A DNA stretch of 64,000 nucleotides from the NCBI GenBank assembly GCA_933207985.1, contig OW240916.1, positions 266,379,566 through 266,443,565 of the forward strand. The letters are read 5' to 3'. Source of the DNA: Pelobates cultripes (lineage: Eukaryota > Chordata > Amphibia > Anura > Pelobatidae). The notes beneath the pieces are model-generated. The model was not told the DNA's origin. It did not search any database and saw only the letters and a list, made by a program, of their open reading frames with translations. The stretch's first letter is position 1; each line of letters begins with the position of its first letter. The translations under genes and the position numbers were made by a program. Of the stretch, positions 32,561 through 45,056 are shown one piece after another.

Positions 32561-33450
32561 ATACGCAATACTGTAAAATATATACAATAAATTCATCTTA
32601 GTGCACCATTAGTTTGGTCAAACACCTATATGGGATCCCCTTTCCCCAAACCTATAAAAACATATACAAGTACAGAAAAAACAAAGGTGAAGCAAACATA
32701 TATACATGGAGTGTAGAAAATTCCAATGTTGGTTTTAGAGGTGTATCACATAAATTATAGTTCCAATAAAGTAAATAACAGTACTAAACTGTGGCAAAAG
32801 ATGTTGAGATGATAAATACAGTCCTGCTTCTTTCTTTATAATGTCATCATTTATTTGAGGATGCTAAAAGAATAAGATAAACCACACAGCATAATACTGC
32901 ATGTAAAATATAGTTTTATAGATCCAGTAAATATACATATTTACTGGATCTACTCTATTCTACATAGTTGATGAATCTGGCCAGTCCCTAAATAACTTAA
33001 AAATTTCCAAAGAAGATCAATTTCTCTGGGTGATGGTTAAATAAACAATGTATCTGATACATAGAAATTAAATGAAATATATACTTACAGAGTATAATAG
33101 CTTGTAAAATATAGTTTAACATGAATTTCGACAGATGGCCTCCTTAGCTGGATAAGTAATGAGCTTCTCTTGCTGTTTTTGTACTTTTTTTTATATTGGG
33201 AGGAGACAATGAGTGCCCCTAAGTTAAAATATAGCTTTTAATAGTATAGTTTAAAATATTATGTGCTACAAATTAAGAAAAAAAATTATAAACAAAATAT
33301 TTAATAAACAATGGCCCCTAAGGGTTAAAATCTTATAAGGAAAAAGCAACTCACGCTAAATATACCTTAGAATCAAAAAAGAAGTCCTGTTCAGAAGTTT
33401 TCAGGATACTTCTCCTAATACTGTGCAAAAACCGACGCGCGCGTTTCACT
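32561..33450. other. unassigned AT-rich tract, possible Penelope-like LTR debris
   Basis: No coding region is seen. The tract near 33430-33450 (CCGACGCGCGCGTTTCACTC) resembles the CGAAACGCG motif seen in the Penelope-like pseudo-LTRs of this window, but the match is short. Confidence 0.3.
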
Positions 33451-34436
33451 CGCCACTGGACCACCAGGGATGATGTCGGTGTTTGAGTGCCGGTCCCCCT
33501 CCCCCCTTTCTCCCAGGTACCACTGTGCCGGTCCCCCCCTCCCTTCTTACCTTTAGCCTGGGAGGGGGGAACCCCAGGTGATATAATACCTACTTTTTTT
33601 TGTTTTACCCCCACCCCAAACACTCAATCCCTTCTAATATTCACACACATCACACACAGCCCTGTCACACATAGCACTCTCACACCCATCAAACACAGCC
33701 CTCTCACACCATCACACACAGCACTCTCACACACAGCACTCTCAGCACTCTCACACATAGCACTCTCACACACAGCACTCTCAGCACTCTCATACATAGC
33801 CCTCTCACACACTGCCCTCTCACACACTGCCCTCTCACACACAGCCCTCTCAGCACCCTCACACACAGCACCCTCACACACATCACACACAACACCCCTC
33901 AAACACAGCATTCATCACACACACATACTGTACCCTTCACATACACACTACATCCCTCACAGACACCCACTGCACCCCTCACACATACACTGCGCACCAA
34001 ACACACACAAATACTTCCGAACATATATATACACTACAGCACCCCTCACACACATACTGCATTCCTAAACACATTATGTTCCAGACACACACTAGATCCC
34101 TTACCCAGCTCTGGATCATATACACACACTAGATCCCTTTATACACTCTGAATCCGTTATATACACACACTCACTAGATCTCCTACACATTTTGGGTTCT
34201 TCAAACACACACTAGACCACTGTATACACACACACACTGCACCACCTACACACACAATACATTCCTAAAATACACACTCTAGATCCCTTATAAACACACT
34301 AGATTCATTGTAAACAAACACATACTACACCCCTAAGCACACACTCTCTACAACCCCTACAAACACTACATCACATATATATGTGGCTAGGGGCTGTAGA
34401 TAATGTTTGTATAGGGGGATGTAGTAAGTGTATGTA

Positions 34437-34495
<59 letters not shown>

Positions 34496-34934
34496 TTACT
34501 ACATCCCCCTATACAAACATTATCTACAGCCCCTAGCCACATATGCATTACATTACACCAAAAACACAACACGACTAAAACTGACCTTATTACACAATAC
34601 CACACCACAATCAGCTCACTCTACACACACGCACAATACTCTTTCCTGGTATCCATTTATAGAGACACCAGAGACAAGTTGCAAGGAAACACAGTGCAAG
34701 CATGTTACTAAATTTGCTTGCACTGTGCAGAACAAATACAGGGCTTTTTTTCTCATGCTAGAGCTCTTTAGCAGAGTTCTGCGCATAGTCTGCCCTGGAA
34801 GAGGATTGAATTAACATGCTCACTTTGAGAGGGGGCATGTTTGTCAATGGTGATGTTGAAACACACCCTCTCTGCCCCACCCCCTTCTTAGTGGGCCACT
34901 GCAATAAAAAAATGCCCAGGACGAATTTTTCTCC
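33451..34934. repeat. interspersed repeat with CACACAGCACTCT minisatellite
   Basis: A GC-rich left part (CCACCAGGGATGATG, CCGGTCCCCC) is followed by a long array of TCACACACAGCACTC-like units (33640-34370). A hairpin (34377-34548) follows, and the right end is TCTCCCAGTCCGGCCCTG. The right terminus is close to the CAGGG-type end of the hAT at 7139-8712. No left terminal match or target duplication was found, so the copy may be truncated. The 193-codon open frame over the array is a repeat by-product. Confidence 0.55.
34377..34548. repeat. long inverted repeat around a (TG)n(TA)n core
   Basis: GTGGCTAGGGGCTGTAGATA and following bases to TAGTAAGT are mirrored by ACTTACTACATCCCCCTATA to GCCCCTAGCCAC. 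The core is about 50 bp of TG and TA dinucleotides. The stem arms are about 55 bp. Confidence 0.88.
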
Positions 34935-35489
34935 CAGTCCGGCCCTGCGTCTGACCCTGCCTTTGGATTTCCCCTTAATCTGTACTGCGCTTTTGGTTTT
35001 TGCCTCCTTCCTGTGCCATCTCCTGCAACTGGGCTCCAACTCCTGGTAAACTGTTACATAAGTCCCCAGGTGACTGTTACACATAGTAAGCGTGAACAGT
35101 TATGTTGCACAGTAAAAGTATCCAAATGTACAATTAAACTAAAATATTCCATAAAAATCATTGGAACATATTGTGATTAGTGATGTCGCGAACCCGAAAT
35201 TTTCGGTTCGCGAACGGCGAACGCGAACTTCCGCAAATGTTCGCGAACCGGCGAACCGCCCGAAACGCCATTGACTTCAATGGGGAGGCGAATTTTAAAA
35301 CACACAGGGACTCTTTCTGGCCACAATAGTGATGGAAAAGTTGTTTCATGGGGACTAACACCTGGACTGTGGCATGCCGGAGGGGGATCCATGGCAAAAC
35401 TCCCATGGAAAATTACATAGTTGATGCAGAGTCTGGTTTTAATCCATAAAGGGCATAAATCACCTAACATTCCTAAATCGCATCAATAT

Positions 35490-35815
35490 GGATTGACACC
35501 TGACATATGACATATTGACACCTTGACATATGGATTGACACTCGTCCTCAGAGCCCCTGATGCACACGGACACAGAGCAGAATAGAGACTGCTCTACATA
35601 GGGTCACTTGGCAGATATGGGATTGACACCTGTCCTAAGGATCCCTTGATACACACTGACACAGAGCAGAATAGGGACTGGTTCCCCTACATCGGGTCAC
35701 TTGGCAGATATGGATTGACACCTGTCCTAAGGTTCCCTGGTACACACTGACACAGAGCAGAATAGGGACTATCCCCTACATCGGGTCACTTGGCAGGATA
35801 TGATTGACACCCCAA
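35490..35815. repeat. ~93-bp tandem repeat array 1
   Basis: Units contain CACTTGGCAGATATGGATTG, ACACCTGTCCTAAGG and TACACACTGACACAGAGCAG. There are about four imperfect copies. The same unit recurs at 37381-37730 and 39595-39925. Confidence 0.9.
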
Positions 35816-37380
35816 ACTGCTATTTTGTAACGGCCCCTTTAAATGGCAAATTGCCATGGGTTGTGGAGAGAAGCCTATTTGCCAGCCTCCCGCATGACTA
35901 TGGCCCCTGGGAGATTGTGAAAATGTATGCACTTTTATTTGCGTGTATGGCCCTTTAAGACTGTCGGTGGGCATATTGGGGCTTTATGTGACTGGTGCTG
36001 GCCCTTTAAACACCTTTTTTGGGACATCAGGAAGATTGGGACACTGCCCCTTTAAGGCCGTGTCCCCAGACTTGTTGGGGACACGGCCCCTTTAAGACGG
36101 TGTCCCCTGTGTCCCCATACCTGGTGCAAACCCTTTGTGCCTGCCTTGCTATTTCCCACTTGGTTCAGTAAATGGGAAATTATTTCAGTTGCAGAGACTA
36201 AGTCCCATTCGGCGATGGGACTTAGTCTTTTTTTCAGCCGTTTTTTTCAGCCTTATTTCAGCTGCAGAGACTAAGTCCCATTCGCCATGGGACTTAGTCG
36301 TTTTTTCAGCCTGAAATAGACCGACCTCACAGCCCAAATCTATGGAACTGTTTTGGGCAGGAAAATGTGCTTGCAGTCGGTCATAAAGGGACCTACAGCT
36401 AACTTTTTAACCCCTGGATGGATTTGACTGATTTTTGGTTATGTTTATGTTTTAAGTGTGCTGATTCCAAATATGTAATTAAGGAAGATGGGATGTAGTT
36501 TTAAAGTTACAGGAAATGGCTAAAACCGTATTTTACTGCCTGTGTTTAATATGTTAACTTTCCCAAACGCCATTTCGCTCAAAGTGGAGAGAATGTTAAA
36601 AAAAATATTTTGTTCGAGTGTGAGAAATGCTTTCAGCCGCTTCTAATCTTTAAGCATCATTTGAGGAGCCATACAGGAGAGAAACCTTATTTGTGAAAAT
36701 GGGTATTGTTCTGATCAGTTTAATACCTTCCGCATCTCCTATCAGTGGACGTGTATATGGCAGCCATTTTAGGAACCGTACACCTGGGACCCGAGCAAGG
36801 TCACCTCGTTCAACAGGCGACAACATTTGTCCCTGGAAAACTATCCTGACATTCTGTACAATTTGTATGGATATGGCAGTGATTTCTGTAACAGGGAGAT
36901 GGAAGAAGATGCTTGGTCGGTCCTCTTAATTCAAATTTGGGGCACTGCGCGGTCAAGCTAATGTGCCACCAGATAGGAGGGGTGTGTTTAGTATTGTTCT
37001 GAGCAGTTTAATACCTTCCGCGTCTCCTATCAGTGGTCGTGTACACGGCATTGATTTTTGTAACAGGGAGATGGAAGAAGAGGCTTGGTCGGTCCTCTTA
37101 CTGCAAATTCTAGCATTGCGCTGTCAAGCTAATGTGACACCAGATAGGAGGGTGTGTTTAGTACTATTTTTATCAGTTTAATACCTTCCGCGTCTCCTAT
37201 CAGTGGACGTGTACACGGCACTGATTTTTGTAACAGGGAGATGGAAGAAGAGGCTTGGTCAGTCCTCTTACTGCAAATTTGGGGCACTGCGCGGTCAAGC
37301 TAATGTGACACCAGATAGGAGTGGAGTGTTTAGTATTATTTTTATCAGTTTAATACCTTCCGCGTCTCCTATCAGTGGTC
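35816..37380. repeat. duplicated block, copy 1 (partner 37731-39400)
   Basis: From TTTGTAACGGCCC onward this block matches 37731 onward almost base for base, in the same order. It contains the CCCTTTAAGAC segments, two small hairpins (GACTAAGTCCCATTCG facing CGATGGGACTTAGTC), the zinc-finger fragment and the ~175-bp units. The two copies are about 1.9 kb apart and in direct orientation. Confidence 0.88.
36614..36693 (+). pseudogene. captured C2H2 zinc-finger fragment, copy 1
   Basis: Reads [23 protein letters not shown], one C2H2 finger with the TGEKPY linker found between fingers of vertebrate zinc-finger proteins. A one-base insertion relative to copy 2 alters the finger middle. Only about one finger is present. 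It is not a gene but a fragment carried by the repeat. Confidence 0.8.
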
Positions 37381-37730
37381 CTGATACACACTGACACAAG
37401 AGCAGAATAGAATGTTACCCCAACATCGGGTCACTTGGCAGATATGATTGACACTCGTCCTAAGGGATCCTGATACACACTGAGACAGATCAGAATAGGA
37501 ATGTTACCCCCAACATCGGTCACTTGGCAGATATGGATTGACACTCAACCAAGGATCCCTGATACACACTGACACAGATCAGAATAGGGAATGTTACCCC
37601 AACATCGGGTCAATGCAGATATATGGATTGACACCTGTCCTAAGGTCCCCTGATACACACTGACACAGAGCAGAATAGGGACTGGTCCCCCTACATCGGG
37701 TCACTTGGCAGATATGGATTGACACCTTGT
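37381..37730. repeat. ~93-bp tandem repeat array 2
   Basis: About four units of the TTGGCAGATATGGATTGACA type. The array marks the boundary between the two copies of the ~1.9-kb block. Confidence 0.9.
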
Positions 37731-39400
<1,670 letters not shown>

Positions 39401-39594
39401 GCTGTACGGGTGGCAGGTGGAGCCATTTATAAAGTACACACTGCTTTATAAAGCCATTTATAAAGTACACACTGGCGGCTTGAACCCAAGTTGGTGGCGG
39501 ATAAGTCACGCAAGTCAACAGGCATTCAGAGCTAAAATACAATGGCGTGTGGACCATTTTTAGCCCAAGGCAGCTCATCTCATCAGGCCTTTTA

Positions 39595-39925
39595 CATAGG
39601 GTCACTTGGCAGATATGGATTGACACCTGTCCTCAGAGACCATGATACCCACTGACACAGAGCAGAATAGAGACTGTTCCCCCTACATAGGGTCACTTGG
39701 CAGATATGGATTGACACCTGTCCTCAAGGCCCCTGATACACACTGACACAGAGCAGAATAGAGACTGTTCCCCCTACATAGGGTCACTTGGCAGATATGG
39801 ATTGACACCTGTCCTCAGAGCCCCTGATACACACTGACACAGATCAGAATAGGGACCCTACATAGGGTCACTTGGCAGATATGGATTGACATCTGTCCTA
39901 AGGATCCCTGATACACACTGATACA
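39595..39925. repeat. ~93-bp tandem repeat array 3
   Basis: Four near-identical units (GGGTCACTTGGCAGATATGG, ACACAGAGCAGAATAGAGAC) just before the Gypsy fragment. The segment before it (39476-39590, AAGTTGGTGGCGGATAAGTC) is a duplicate of 41867-41975. Confidence 0.9.
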
Positions 39926-39929
39926 CACC

Positions 39930-40395
39930 TACTTGGATGGTATAGACATTTTTAGCAGCTCCTGGCCCGAACACCTGACCCACATAGGAGCCATAATAGA
40001 CCGGATTAGGAAGTCCGGACTGACCCTAAAGCCCAGTAAGTGCCATATAGGAACGCGTAAAAACCTCCCCAAGATAGTAGTATGGGCCCCAGAGTGTGAA
40101 CAGGCCTTCCAACAGCTCAAGACGGCTCATTAAATCACCTGTACTTTCTGCTCCTGATCCAACTAAACGCTTTCTCGTCCATACAGACGCTTCTATGTTT
40201 GGATTTGGAGCAGTACTGAGCCAAGTCGGAGCAGATGGCGGCGAGCAACCCGGGGCTTATCTAAGCCGTAAACTTTTGCATAGCGAAGTAGATTCACTGC
40301 CATTGAAAAGGAGTGCATGGCGGTGGTGTGGGCCCTCAAAAAGCTACAACCTACTTGTATGGACAACCGTTTACCTTACTCACAGATCACAACAA
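39930..40395 (+). pseudogene. captured Gypsy RT/RNase H fragment, internally deleted
   Basis: The first frame reads YLDGIDIFSSSWPEHLTHIG and LTLKPSKCHIG, the region around the RT catalytic YLDD box, here with Gly in place of the second Asp. It then jumps to VVWAPECEQAFQQLK and, after a frame change, APDPTKRFLVHTDASMFGFG and AVLSQ, the RNase H start. Next comes LYGQPFTLLTDHN, which ends exactly where hAT repeat sequence resumes. The RT/RNase H connection after CHIG is missing. The domain order is that of Ty3/Gypsy pol. It is inactive and carried inside the hAT island. Confidence 0.85.
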
Positions 40396-40468
40396 ATTTG
40401 GGGCACTGCGCGTGCAATCTAATGTGCCACCAGATAGGAGTGGTGTGTTTAGTACTATTGTTATCAGT

Positions 40469-40894
40469 TTAATCACTGTTACGCCCCCTATCCATTGATG
40501 TGGAGCAATACACAGCAGCAGCAGAACAGGACTCAGTCGAGGAGGTTATGGAAGATGAGCGTGAACTGCTCAAGGCGGAAGGCGGAGTGGCGGATGGTTG
40601 AGAGGGGACAAGGAGGACAGCAGTGGTTGACGTGGCTAAAGATGCTGGACCAGGAGGAGGCTGGCGGCTTAGAGTAGGCGAGCTGCTTGTACTCATGTGT
40701 TGATCCCATAGGCGTCTGTGATGTGAGATCATGTGCCTACGCAAAGCAGTTGTACCTAGGTGGGTGTTGGACTTCCCACGACTCAGTTTCTTTTGGCACA
40801 GGTTGCAAATGGCATCGCTGTTATCAGAGGCAGACACACAAAAAAAATTCCACACTGCTGAGCTCTGCAATGACGGCATTCTGGTGGTGGACAC
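40469..40894 (-). pseudogene. hAT transposase BED zinc-finger region
   Basis: A 141-codon frame with a BED-type DNA-binding finger: VWNFFCVSASDNSDAICNLC, QKKLSRGKSNTHLG, TTALRRHMISHH. It has the family's aromatic W..F pair, Cys-x2-Cys and His-x3-His ligands. A Ser/Pro-rich linker follows. BED fingers open many hAT transposases and bind transposon ends. The frame stops at 40469, where Gypsy and repeat sequence adjoin, so the catalytic RNase H-like domain of this copy is missing. The N-terminal region at 41032-41580 lies immediately upstream on the same strand. Confidence 0.85.
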
Positions 40895-41031
40895 AGCATG
40901 CGTTGATTGGCGTGCTGTCGGGCTGACCCGGGTGTCGATGCATGCTGTCTGACTGTGCCACTAGCTCCTTGCGACGACCTCCCCCTGCTTCCAACTCGTC
41001 TCCTCCTCCTCCCTGTCTCCCCATCTGAACT

Positions 41032-41580
41032 TTAGCCCTGTTCTTCTTCTTGACGAGCGGGCACCCACGTGACATCCATGGACGCATCGTCATCATCAAC
41101 CGCTTCACTTGTATCTGACAACTCAGCAAAGGAAGCAGCAGCAGGTACAACATCATCATCATCATCATCACACCGTACGTCCATGTGTGTAATGCTGCCT
41201 GCCTGAGACATATCCCTGTTATCTACATCCTCTGGCAATAATGGTTGCGCATCACTCATTTCTTCAAACGGATGTGTGAATAACTCCTCTGACATACCAA
41301 CTGAAGCGGCTGTGGTGGTAGTTTTGGTGGTGGCGGCAGGCGGGTGAGTGGTATCTTGAGAGGTGCCTGAAGCTAAGCTGGAGGAGGATGGTGCGTCAAG
41401 GTTCTGAGCGGAGGCTGTAGAAGATTGGGTGTCCTGTGTTAGCCAGTCAACTATGTCCTCAGAACTTTTCAAGTTCAGGGTACGTGGCCTCTGAAAACTG
41501 GGCATTATTCTAGGGCCAAAGGGAATCACAGCACCACGACCACGATGGCCTCTGCGGGGTGGCCTGCCTCTGCCTGTCAT
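41032..41580 (-). pseudogene. hAT transposase N-terminal region
   Basis: A 182-codon frame starting MTGRGRPPRRGHRGRGAVIP, then SSEDIVDWLTQDTQSS, then a Ser/Thr-rich and acidic tract (DDDDDD) ending in EEEEQG. The low-complexity basic start and acidic linker sit upstream of the BED finger (40469-40894) and are separated from it by a frameshift in the region 40900-41030. I infer they form one broken transposase. On their own they carry no diagnostic domain. Confidence 0.6.
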
Positions 41581-42028
41581 TTTTGTTGGGATTAGTGGTA
41601 CTATGCATGCAAGCTACTGTGAGACCAGATATGAGTGGTTACGCCCCCTATCCGTTGATGTGGAGCAAGACGCAGCAGCAGAAGAGGACTAAGCCGAGGA
41701 GGTTATGGAAGAGGATGGAGTAGGAGGAGTAGAGGATCTGGCAGCGTACTGGCAGAGTACACGCTGTAGGGCTGACACACCCGCTTTGAGACAACTAACT
41801 GATATTCAATGTATAACTGATGTTTGTTTCACAGGCAGAAAGTGCCCTAAAAGATGGCGGCTTGAACCCAAGTTGGTGGCGGATCAGTCACGCAAGTCAA
41901 CAGGCATTCAGAGCTAAAATACAGCAGCGTGGACCATTTTTAGCCCAAGGCAGCTCATCTCATCAGGCCTTTTTTAATCTAATGTATCGCCCAGTGTCAG
42001 TCCCTTCGGGATCCATCCCTCATTCATC

Positions 42029-42793
42029 TTAATAAAGGTGAGGTAATCTAGACTTTTTTTGACCTAGGCGACTTCTCTTCTCAGTGACAATACCTCCTGC
42101 TGCACTGAAGGTCCTTTCTGACAGGACACTTGAAGCGGGGCAGGCCAGAAGTTCTATCGCAAATTGGGATAGCTCAGGCCACAGGTCAAGCCTGTACACC
42201 CAGTAGTCAAGGGGTTCATCGCTCCTCAGAGTGTCGATATCTGCAGTTAAGGCGAGGTAGTCTGCTACCTGTCGGTCGAGTCGCTCTCTGAGGGTGGATC
42301 CCGAAGGGCTGTGGCGATGCGTAGGACTTAAAAAGGTCCGCATGTCCTCCATCAACAACACGCCTCTAAAGCGTCCTGTCCTTGCCGGCGTGGTCATGGG
42401 AGGAGGAGGATGACTTCCACCTCTCCCCCTGTTAGATTCCCGCTGTGCTGTGACATCACCCTTATACGCTGTGTAAAGCATACTTTTCAATTTATTTTGC
42501 AAATGCTGCATCCTTTCATACTTGTTGTAATTCGGTAACATTTCCGCCACTTTCTGCTTATACCGGGGGTCTAGTAGCGTGACACCCAGTACAGGTCGTT
42601 CTCCTTCAGCCTTTTTATACGAGGGTCCCTCAACAGGCACGACAGCATGAAAGACCCCATTTGCACAAGGTTGGATGCTGAGCTACTCATTTCCCGTTCC
42701 TCCTCCTCACTGATGTCAATGAAGGTATTTTCTTCCCCCCAGCCACGTACAACACCACAGGTACCAGATAGGTGACAATGAGCACCCTGGGAT
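42029..42793 (-). pseudogene. hAT transposase C-terminal (hATC dimerisation) region
   Basis: On the minus strand, from the gap leftward: an acidic segment (DISEEEEREM), GERPVLGVTLLDPRYKQKV in a shifted frame, then DEPLDYWVYRLDLWPELSQF and ASSVLSERTFSAAGGIVTEK with RSRL and a stop. The last part is the hATC signature (LDYW, WP.L..A, ASSV.SERTFS..G). The upstream catalytic part is lost in or beyond the gap. This C terminus lies upstream of the N-terminal and BED pieces on the same strand, so they must come from two tandem copies. Confidence 0.85.
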
Positions 42794-42893
42794 NNNNNNN
42801 NNNNNNNNNNNNNNNNNNNNNNNNNNNNNNNNNNNNNNNNNNNNNNNNNNNNNNNNNNNNNNNNNNNNNNNNNNNNNNNNNNNNNNNNNNNNN
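42794..42893. other. assembly gap (100 N)
   Basis: Exactly 100 undetermined bases, the usual placeholder for a gap of unknown size. It separates the hAT island from the L1. Frames spanning it are meaningless. Confidence 0.99.
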
Positions 42894-42965
42894 AGACCGT
42901 AACGATAAAAGACACCCTAACTGAACTGTTTAACAATCTCCTGAACAGACCGACAAATACGCCTA

Positions 42966-43457
42966 TTGAGTTTTTCAGGGCACACAGGGTGCTCCAACCA
43001 TGAGGCCCACCTGAGTCCCCCGCCAAGGGACGTCATCTGCTGTTTACGCCACTTGAAAACGAAGGAGGAAATACTGAAAAAGGCCAGAGACACCAGGCAA
43101 ATCCTCCACACCGGAGTGGAAGTTAAACTCTACCCGGACCTGTCTCCAGCAACATTGGCGTACAGACAGGCCATGCGCCCCCTTACCAGAACCTTGCAAG
43201 GCAACAAGATAAGGTACCGCTGGAACTTCCCCATGGGACTCCAGGTTACAACAGCCAACGGTCCATTCAACGTGAGAACCAACGGAGATCTGACCAACCT
43301 GCAAAGAGATCTACAACTACCACCAATACAAATGACATGGCCGGACCAGATGGCTTTCTATACCCTCTCACCAGAAACGCAACACCTAGCTGCGCAAGCT
43401 TCCAGACCCAGACGAACCAGGCAGCAGTCCACCCGCCCGTCGGGTGCCAGCAGGTGA
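42966..43457 (+). pseudogene. L1 ORF1 protein, C-terminal part
   Basis: A 163-codon frame whose core, PPRDVICCLRHLKTKEEILK, KLYPDLSPATLAYRQAMRPL and IRYRWNFPMGLQV, matches the RNA-recognition and C-terminal domain of L1 ORF1 proteins, the trimeric RNA-binding chaperone of the L1 particle. The N-terminal coiled coil lies in or beyond the gap. Upstream codons in the same phase (ELFNNLLNRPTNT) continue to the gap edge, so the annotated start is an artefact. The C terminus is basic and Gln-rich and looks natural. Confidence 0.85.
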
Positions 43458-45056
43458 AGGCTTCACGCTAACTGAGACTCCTGAGGGTCCGCAGGACACG
43501 AGCTGGCGCCACGACCACCCCCCCAAAGTACGAGACTGAGCGCCCAGGGACAATGGGACCTGTGGGCCCCAGGGGTGAAAAATCATCAAACCTCCGCACA
43601 ACAGCAAGTATACCGCACGATGGGCGACCTAACATAGACATTCTCCATTTTGGCATCTTTGCCCGGTGACCCTCAGACTCTATTTCCACATTCTCATGGT
43701 ATTTGAGTACGCTATTGAATATATACTTTAAGGTTTATAACATTGTGGGGATTATCCCCAGGGCCAGAGCCACTAGATGGAAACTGCTAACACACCCTAT
43801 GGGTAGTTTAACATAAAAACGTACTAGGGACTGAATAGGATGGGGAATACAAACGGGGAGAAAGGGGACTTAGACACCTAAAAGTGCACGGACCCACAGA
43901 CAATGGAAGGGGGGGTCCGGCTCCCTGGCTGGACCTTGCTGCCAGAGCCCATCCGACCTGTAACGAACTACGGGGAGCAGGCGGGGGCGAAGCCGATGGG
44001 GCCCACCTGGGGAGTGGGACCGCCGATTACTCATCCAGATGGGTGGAGGAAACGTAGGACTCGGAGATAACCCGCCTTACCACGTAGAGAGACAGGTCAC
44101 AGCTCGGACTAGAGATGGGATGGGGGAACCAGGTAGGAGAGACTACGCGCAACGAACCCACTCGCCCACTACACTGCAAGAGACAGAGAATGGACCATAC
44201 GGATGCATAGCTATTTCAGGGAGATAGATATACTACACCTTATAGCCCGGGGGGAGGGGAAAGAAAAAAACACACAAAAAAAAAACACACCACACTTATA
44301 CCAACGAAGCAATGGGACATCTGAAAGAGGGGGGGGGGGTATGGGGGGAGATAACATAGCTCCACACGGGGGACAAGGTCGTGAGCACTAGGCGAACTGA
44401 CCTCCACGGGAGGGTGATGCAAAATGTTATGTTCTTTATATAAGTGATTGTTAACAGTTAACGTTTTGAAAAGTTATGTTTTCATATGTCCAGATATGCT
44501 TATGAGTCTGTACCAATAACATGTAACGATAACCCTCATTGACCCAGCACAGGGCTAGATACCATTACCCATACGGACCTTGGGATCACCACACCTCTAG
44601 GCGAGGAAAATAGACAGCCAGACTGTACACCGAGGAGACATAAGGGGCGGCCACGGAACCCAGCTTCACCCAAAAGACAAAAGCAAGGAATGCCAATACA
44701 AAATCAGGTGCTCCTTCAGACCACGGAGGACATCCAGACGCCCTTCCACCACCTCTTAGGCAGAGGTGTCACGTACAAGGTGAGCGAACTGCATGGGACA
44801 CAGGTGGTACCGTGAGCTGCGGGTCCCCGACGTCTATACCTAACCGTCACTCGATAGCGACAGAACCTTTGGAGGACCAGTGCCTCATACCTCACCCCCA
44901 CTTCCCCCCGACGATCCCTAGCCTCCAACTGACCGACAAATACCCTAGCCATCCCGACCCTGATCCCCACCCACGACATCCGCCGACCCCAGACGTAGAC
45001 GACAATAGAGACCGTACCCCCCCAAAAAACACCCCCCACTAAGCTACCCAAAAAAC
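43458..45056. other. long L1 inter-ORF spacer
   Basis: About 1.6 kb of GC-richer DNA between ORF1 and ORF2 with no convincing frame. It includes purine-rich tracts (near 44225-44345) and CCCCC runs. Either this L1 family has an unusually long spacer, or the spacer holds a further insertion I cannot recognise. Confidence 0.6.

Noticed and set aside
33487..34068. 193-codon plus-strand frame
   Set aside because: It spans a GC-rich repeat and a CACACAGCACTCT array, giving a low-complexity Ser/His/Thr product without a domain.
42571..43026. Open frame of 151 codons across the N run
   Set aside because: It exists only because undetermined bases cannot contain stops.
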